64,000 bases of DNA from assembly GCA_964648295.1 (NCBI GenBank), contig CAZYNH010000004.1, positions 1 to 64,000 on the forward strand, written 5' to 3'. The DNA is from UBA4055 sp964648295 (GTDB lineage: Bacteria; UBA4055). The notes under the pieces are model-generated. The model had not been told where the DNA came from, did no database searches, and was given only the letters and a program-made list of their open reading frames with translations. Both the position numbers and the translations under genes were made by a program. This document shows positions 59,599 through 64,000 of this stretch, in pieces (the stretch's first letter is position 1; each line of letters opens with the position of its first letter).

Positions 59599-59886
59599 AT
59601 GAAAACCGAATTAAAAGGAAAAAACGCGTTAATATCTGTCGGCGGCGACCTGAGAGGAGACAGCTCAAAAGAGTTCGTTGAGTCGCTGAGATCATTTATT
59701 GCTGAGGATATCCGCAGGTTCACAGTCGATTTTGCCGGAGTGTCTTTCGCGGACACTTATACTGTATCAAGCCTGATAATTCTGTGCAATAAGCCTGATA
59801 TCGAATTCACATTCAGGAACGTGGGAAAACCTCTTATGAATATATTCAGCATCGCTGAATTTGGGAAAAGGGTCCTCTTCGAATAA
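59599..59886 (+). CDS. STAS-domain protein with altered phosphorylation site
   Basis: The protein has 95 residues and begins in the base after the purC stop (TAG ATG). It is a single STAS domain: the strand ALISVGGDL, the helix SKEFVESLRSFI, RFTVDFAGVSFAD and VGKPLMNIFSIAEFG. In anti-sigma antagonists the loop after the Asp is DSSG with the phosphorylated Ser; here it reads DTYTV, so classical serine phosphorylation is doubtful. A regulatory partner switch role is possible, but no anti-sigma kinase is close by. Confidence 0.72.
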   Translation: MKTELKGKNALISVGGDLRGDSSKEFVESLRSFIAEDIRRFTVDFAGVSFADTYTVSSLIILCNKPDIEFTFRNVGKPLMNIFSIAEFGKRVLFE

Positions 59887-59908
59887 AATCCGTTTTTTTG
59901 GTATAAAT

Positions 59909-59943
59909 ATTGTCTTGACAATGTATAAGTGCTAAAATAAATT
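59909..59943 (+). promoter_or_regulatory. Promoter of the saccharopine pathway genes, with palindrome on the -35
   Basis: TTGACA (59915-59920), a 17-base spacer and TAAATT (59938-59943) form a good promoter. ATTGTC-TT-GACAAT (59909-59922) is a perfect palindrome over the -35, and weaker symmetry extends outward (TATA on both sides). A repressor there would block transcription. Confidence 0.55.
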
Positions 59944-59976
59944 CCAACGCTTAAAAAATTATTGAGAGGAGTCTCC

Positions 59977-61275
59977 ATGGCAAGCACAGTAGGAATAAGA
60001 TACGAAGACAAATATGAACTCGAGAGAAGAGTTCCGCTTGTACCTGAGGATATCAAAAAACTTACAGGTGAAGGACTTCGCATACAAGTTCAGTCGTCGG
60101 AGAAAAGGATATTCGGAGACTCGGAGTACAGCCGGGCCGGGGCGGAGATAGTTCCAGATATGAAAAATGCTGATGTCATATTCGGCGTCAAAGAGGTAAC
60201 GATCCCTTCTTTTGAACAAAATAAAACTTATGTCTTTTTCTCACATATAATCAAAGGCCAGTCATACAATATGCCGATGCTCAGATCAATGATCGAGAAA
60301 AAAGTGAACCTGATCGATTACGAAAAAGTTACGGACGAAAAAGGAAGAAGACTTATATTCTTTGGTAACTACGCGGGTCTTGCCGGCATGATCGATACGA
60401 TATGGGCTCTTGGCCTCAGGCTGAAATATATGGGCATTGACACACCGTTTATCAAGCTCAAGCAGGCAAGAATGTACAACTCGCTTGAAGAAGCTAAATC
60501 AGATCTCAGAGATATTTCAGCGGAGATAGCGGAAAAAGGCCTTCCTGAAGAAATATGTCCGCTTACAGTCGGGTTTACCGGGTACGGGAATGTGTCGAAA
60601 GGTGCTCAGGAAATATTCAACATCCTGCCTTTCAAGGAAATTTCACCCGCTGAACTTCCCGGTCTGAATAATTCAAAGACATCTAACAAAAAGCTTTATA
60701 AAACAGTGTTCAAAGAAGAGCATCTGGCCGAAAGAAAAGACGGATCCCAGTTCATTCTACAAGATTATTATGATCACCCTGAATTGTTCAGCGGCACTTT
60801 TGAGAAATACATCCCGCATCTTTCAGTCATGATGAACTGCGTTTTCTGGACAGAAAAATATCCCAGGCTCGTGACAAAAAAATATTTAAAAGCTAATCAC
60901 ACCGGTTCGTCAAAGCTTCTCGCTATCGGGGATGTAACATGCGATGTACACGGATCTGTGGAATGCACTGAGCTGGGTACGCCTATTAACGACCCGATTT
61001 ATGTCTACGATCCCGTAAAAGGAACACATAAAATGGGATACACAGGCGACGGACTTTTAATAATGAGCGTGGATATTCTTCCGAGCGAGCTGCCGAGAGA
61101 ATCTTCGGAGTTCTTCAGCAGAGAACTTTATCCGTTCGTCAAATCTATTGCCTCTTGCGATTTTTCCGCCGGGTATGAAGACCTTTCTCTTCCCGTTGAG
61201 ATAAAAAAAGCCCTGATCCTTCATAAAGGGGAATTTACGCCGGACTATAGATACATACAGAATTTTCTAAAATAA
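59977..61275 (+). CDS. Lysine-ketoglutarate reductase (saccharopine-forming half of AASS)
   Basis: ATG 59977 behind GAGGAG gives 432 residues; an upstream TTG is unsupported. The sequence matches the N-terminal half of animal and plant alpha-aminoadipic semialdehyde synthase: GIRYEDKYELERRVPLVPEDI, FFSHIIKGQ, YEKVTDEKGRRLIFFGNYAG, VGFTGYGNVSKGAQEI and AIGDVTCDVHGSVECT. The enzyme condenses lysine with 2-oxoglutarate to saccharopine using NAD(P)H. It lies 12 bases ahead of the partner enzyme gene. Lysine breakdown is the more likely direction, because no other lysine synthesis gene is visible. Confidence 0.88.
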   Translation: MASTVGIRYEDKYELERRVPLVPEDIKKLTGEGLRIQVQSSEKRIFGDSEYSRAGAEIVPDMKNADVIFGVKEVTIPSFEQNKTYVFFSHIIKGQSYNMPMLRSMIEKKVNLIDYEKVTDEKGRRLIFFGNYAGLAGMIDTIWALGLRLKYMGIDTPFIKLKQARMYNSLEEAKSDLRDISAEIAEKGLPEEICPLTVGFTGYGNVSKGAQEIFNILPFKEISPAELPGLNNSKTSNKKLYKTVFKEEHLAERKDGSQFILQDYYDHPELFSGTFEKYIPHLSVMMNCVFWTEKYPRLVTKKYLKANHTGSSKLLAIGDVTCDVHGSVECTELGTPINDPIYVYDPVKGTHKMGYTGDGLLIMSVDILPSELPRESSEFFSRELYPFVKSIASCDFSAGYEDLSLPVEIKKALILHKGEFTPDYRYIQNFLK

Positions 61276-61287
61276 ACGGAGATGAAA

Positions 61288-62625
61288 ATGAAAAAAGTAC
61301 TGATACTTGGCGCAGGAATGGTCGTAAAACCGATAGTCACATATCTTTTAGACCACAAATTCCAGGTAACCGTAGCTACAAGAACAAAATCCAAAGCAGA
61401 TGAAATGATCGCAGGCCACAAGAACGGCAAGTCTGTTGCGTGGACTGTCGAAGATGAAAAAACGCTTGACAAGATGATCAAAGAACACGATCTGACAGTG
61501 AGCCTTCTGCCCTGGATGCACCACATAATGGTGGCAAAACACTGCATAAAGAACAAAAAGAACATGGTGACGACATCTTATGTCAAACCTGAGATGAAAG
61601 CTCTGGAAGCGGAAGCAAAAAAAGCGGGCATCATCATACTTAACGAACTTGGCCTTGATCCCGGAATAGATCACATGTCGGCCATGAGGATAATTGACCA
61701 TATCCACAATAAAAAAGGCAAGGTCGTAGAATTCTATTCATTCTGCGGAGCGCTCGTTGCGCCGGAAGTGGAAAAGAACCCGTTCAACTACAAGTTCACA
61801 TGGGCTCCCAAAGGCGTTGTAATGGCCGGAAATAATGACGGGAAATATCTCCGTCACGGTAAAGTCAAATACATTCCGACAGCCGACCTTTTCAAAAAAC
61901 CTCTTAAAGTCGATTTCCCCAAAGTCGGAAAACTCGAGGTTTATCCAAACAGAGATTCCTTGCCATACATTGAGCTTTACGGAATACCTGAAACAAAAAC
62001 AATGTTCAGGGGGACTTTCAGATATCCTAAATGGTGTCAGGTACTTACCGCAATGAAAGAAATGAACCTGATTTCTTACGACAAGATCAATCTGAAAGAT
62101 AAAAGCTACGCTGATTTCATGGCCGGCCAGATTGGTGAAAAAAGCTCCAAGGATATTAAATCCAAGGTGGCGAAATTCCTGAAAGTATCAGAAAGATCAA
62201 ATCCTCTGAAAGCTCTTGAATGGCTTGGCCTTTTCTCGAACAAAAAAATCGGCCGTGTTGAAGATTCACCTTTCGAGATCGTATCGGATCTCATGCTTGA
62301 AAAAATGATGATAGCTGATCACGAGAGGGATATGGTCGTCATGCAGCATACATTCGTTGCCGAATACAAAGGCGGAAAAAGAGAGGTCATTAAATCAAGA
62401 ATGCTGGATTTCGGAACTCTTGAAACAGACACTTCCATAGCCAGGACCGTTGCTTTACCCGCGGCTGTCGGAGTCAAAATGATCCTTGACGGCGAGATAA
62501 AAGAAAAAGGTGTTCACATTCCGGTACTGCCCGGTATATACAACCCGATCTTAGACGCTTTGGAGCACATGAATATAAAAATGGTTGAGGAATACGGACT
62601 TCCGGAGTCGGAAACGATTAAATAA
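61288..62625 (+). CDS. Saccharopine dehydrogenase (glutamate-forming half of AASS)
   Basis: ATG 61288 has GGAG six bases upstream (ATG 61282 is too close to it) and gives 445 residues. The N-terminal Rossmann motif is VLILGAGMVVKP; LNELGLDPGIDHMSAM and FYSFCGALVAPE are diagnostic of LYS9-type saccharopine reductase/dehydrogenase, as in the C-terminal half of AASS. The reaction converts saccharopine to glutamate and 2-aminoadipate 6-semialdehyde. A terminator follows directly. The next catabolic enzyme (semialdehyde dehydrogenase) is not in the window. Confidence 0.92.
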   Translation: MKKVLILGAGMVVKPIVTYLLDHKFQVTVATRTKSKADEMIAGHKNGKSVAWTVEDEKTLDKMIKEHDLTVSLLPWMHHIMVAKHCIKNKKNMVTTSYVKPEMKALEAEAKKAGIIILNELGLDPGIDHMSAMRIIDHIHNKKGKVVEFYSFCGALVAPEVEKNPFNYKFTWAPKGVVMAGNNDGKYLRHGKVKYIPTADLFKKPLKVDFPKVGKLEVYPNRDSLPYIELYGIPETKTMFRGTFRYPKWCQVLTAMKEMNLISYDKINLKDKSYADFMAGQIGEKSSKDIKSKVAKFLKVSERSNPLKALEWLGLFSNKKIGRVEDSPFEIVSDLMLEKMMIADHERDMVVMQHTFVAEYKGGKREVIKSRMLDFGTLETDTSIARTVALPAAVGVKMILDGEIKEKGVHIPVLPGIYNPILDALEHMNIKMVEEYGLPESETIK

Positions 62626-62628
62626 GAG

Positions 62629-62654
62629 AAGGGGGCTGATGCCCCTTTTTTTTT
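62629..62654 (+). terminator. Rho-independent terminator
   Basis: AAGGGGGC (62629-62636) pairs with GCCCCTTT (62641-62648, one G-T pair) around TGAT, followed by a run of nine Ts. It ends the saccharopine operon and touches the stop of the convergent kinase gene. Confidence 0.88.
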
Positions 62655-63951
62655 ATTTTACAACGGGAAGGTATACAAAAAACTTTGTTCCGATGTTCAA
62701 CTGAGTTTCAAATGTTAAAGCTCCGCCGTGATTCTTAATTATCCCCCATGCTGACGGCAGGCCAAGACCGAAACCCTTTTTGTTCCTTTTCGTTGTAATA
62801 AAGGGCTCAAATATTTTTTTCCTGACGGATTCGTCAATTCCGGGGCCGTTGTCAATAATGATTATCCTGATATATTTCTCTTCTTTCAGGTGAAGATTCT
62901 CAAGAGAATCACCCGGATAAAAAATGTCCGTTCTGATCTCGATCCTGCCTGACTCGCCTGCTGCCTGAACAGCATTGGTAAGTATATGCGTTAAAGCAAG
63001 CGAGATCTGCCCCCTGTCCCCTTTGACCGCGACCTTTTCTTTTAACTTCTTACGGGTAATATTTATGTTCTTATACGAGGCTGAGAAATTTTCCGTGAGT
63101 ATACCGATTATTTCTTCGGGATCGAATTCAGTGACAACATATTTACCCATACCGGCAAGGCTGAGGAGGTTGGCCGAAAGTCTTGAAGCCTCTTTTATCT
63201 GCTCTTCGATCATATTCAGTCTTTTCATGATCTCATTATTATTCTCGAATTTTAGTTTTAAAATTGACACGCTGCCCTGGATACCTGTGAGAAGATTGTT
63301 GAAATTATGCGACACACCTGACGCAAGACTTCCAAGAGCAGACAGCCTTTCGGACTCTTTAACCATTTCGCTTAACTCTCTTTCAGTCTGTTCCGAAAGT
63401 TTAAAATCAGTAATGTCATGAAATACCAGCTGATACCCGGATAATTCTTTTTTCTCATTATAATCTGCCTGTACATTTATTAAATAGTAGAACCTGATCT
63501 GCCCGACCATAAAAGAAAACTCAAAACTTCCTGACGGATCTGCTACGGAAAGCTCGTCTAATTTTGAATTTATCAAAACAGCCTCATCTTCTCCGAATAT
63601 TGCTACAATATCTTTACCTATGACCCGTTTTTCAACTATTTTAAATCTTTGATAAAAAGCTTTGTTGAAGAAAATTATCTTTTTACTTCTGTCCAGTCTG
63701 CATACCATCGATGAGAGATCCGCAACTATTGTCCTGAATAATGCGCTTACTTTTACAAGCTTTAGCTCCAGCTCTTTTCTTTTTCCGTTCTCGCTGATCA
63801 ATTTTTCGAATTTTCTGACCTTAAAGACATGAAATATAATAATGAGTATGAGCGGTATCAGGGAGATATAAATGTTTTCGCAGTAGAATATAGTAATATA
63901 AAACAGGATCAGTATTATTATGAGAGAAAGATAATTCCGCAATTGGTCCAT
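62653..63951 (-). CDS. Membrane PAS sensor histidine kinase
   Basis: The protein has 432 residues. Two membrane helices (about 7-24 and 27-44) leave virtually no periplasmic loop. A PAS domain (70-182) precedes HisKA with His215 in SHNFNNLL and HATPase_c (about 315-430; LTHILTNAVQA, DNGPG, GFGLGL). The FNNL-type H-box is that of NtrB-like kinases and of the hybrid kinase at 8089-10371, not the phytochrome-like form of the other cluster kinases. The upstream 49 bases to the window end hold an AGGAAAAG SD but no promoter I can fix. No response regulator is adjacent within the window. Confidence 0.88.
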   Translation of the reverse strand: MDQLRNYLSLIIILILFYITIFYCENIYISLIPLILIIIFHVFKVRKFEKLISENGKRKELELKLVKVSALFRTIVADLSSMVCRLDRSKKIIFFNKAFYQRFKIVEKRVIGKDIVAIFGEDEAVLINSKLDELSVADPSGSFEFSFMVGQIRFYYLINVQADYNEKKELSGYQLVFHDITDFKLSEQTERELSEMVKESERLSALGSLASGVSHNFNNLLTGIQGSVSILKLKFENNNEIMKRLNMIEEQIKEASRLSANLLSLAGMGKYVVTEFDPEEIIGILTENFSASYKNINITRKKLKEKVAVKGDRGQISLALTHILTNAVQAAGESGRIEIRTDIFYPGDSLENLHLKEEKYIRIIIIDNGPGIDESVRKKIFEPFITTKRNKKGFGLGLPSAWGIIKNHGGALTFETQLNIGTKFFVYLPVVK

Positions 63952-64000
63952 CTGACTTTTCCTGTATGTTCGAATTTTCTCTTTTAAAAATGTAATAAGG

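Noticed and set aside
59923..59976. Possible lysine riboswitch ahead of the saccharopine genes
   Set aside because: The leader is only about 30 bases, far shorter than the lysine aptamer.

Overview
The window looks like a chromosomal segment of an uncultured Gram-negative bacterium of the FCB superphylum. The lead-in gene ends in a type IX secretion (Por) C-terminal sorting domain, and there is a DUF3078 protein, an LptF/LptG pair and two large TolB-propeller proteases. Shine-Dalgarno sites (GGAG/GGAGG) are strong throughout and several promoters look like ordinary sigma-70 promoters, which is unlike core Bacteroidota. A Delongbacteria- or Cloacimonadota-like lineage is my best guess; no rRNA or other firm marker is present.

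Layout. 1-1.5 kb: end of a T9SS-exported protein, a terminator, and an FMN-binding/[4Fe-4S] membrane protein. 1.6-8.1 kb (+): three sensor/receiver proteins, two of them lacking a key phosphotransfer residue, followed by a cytoplasmic protein of about 14 propeller-like repeats. 8.1-28.1 kb (-): one probable operon of 12 tightly packed signalling genes. It holds periplasmic solute-binding-domain kinases, PAS kinases, a hybrid kinase, three stand-alone Rcp1-like receivers and two membrane PAS proteins with no kinase. No gene in it carries a recognisable DNA-binding, enzymatic or c-di-GMP output domain. 28.2-36.1 kb (+): a metalloprotease/TolB-propeller/beta-barrel protein, rpe, a radical SAM-DUF2344 protein and an AsmA-like protein, closed by a clear terminator. 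36.2-38.7 kb (-): an AbiE toxin-antitoxin pair with a two-site operator, and an ORF6N protein. 38.8-46.0 kb (-): a five-gene envelope operon (tricorn-like protease, lptF, lptG, polysaccharide-deacetylase-like protein, zinc-ribbon membrane protein). 46.1-53.4 kb (-): TfoX-N protein, an mscL/DUF3078/15-residue-repeat operon, a nitronate monooxygenase-like enzyme, and a small membrane protein with mfd. 53.4-56.5 kb (-): accessory patch with a broken toxin-antitoxin pair, a complete IS3-family element inside a disrupted gene, and an intact RHH/RelE pair. 56.5-64 kb: tadA and a GH20-like glycosidase (-), purC and a STAS protein (+), the two saccharopine-pathway lysine enzymes as separate genes (+), and a last PAS histidine kinase (-).

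How it works together. The dominant theme is signal input. At least seven kinases in the 12-gene operon should feed three single-domain receivers and a hybrid kinase, whose downstream target is not encoded nearby. The kinases carry phytochrome-like H-boxes (SHDL..P.R) and the receivers are of the Rcp1 type, a pairing known from cyanobacterial phytochromes, but no chromophore-binding domain is present here. Periplasmic solute-binding domains suggest sensing of amino-acid-like and NMT1/THI5-type ligands. The remaining operons are housekeeping or envelope functions. No tRNA, rRNA or CRISPR array was found, and no gene-free stretch exceeds 300 bases.
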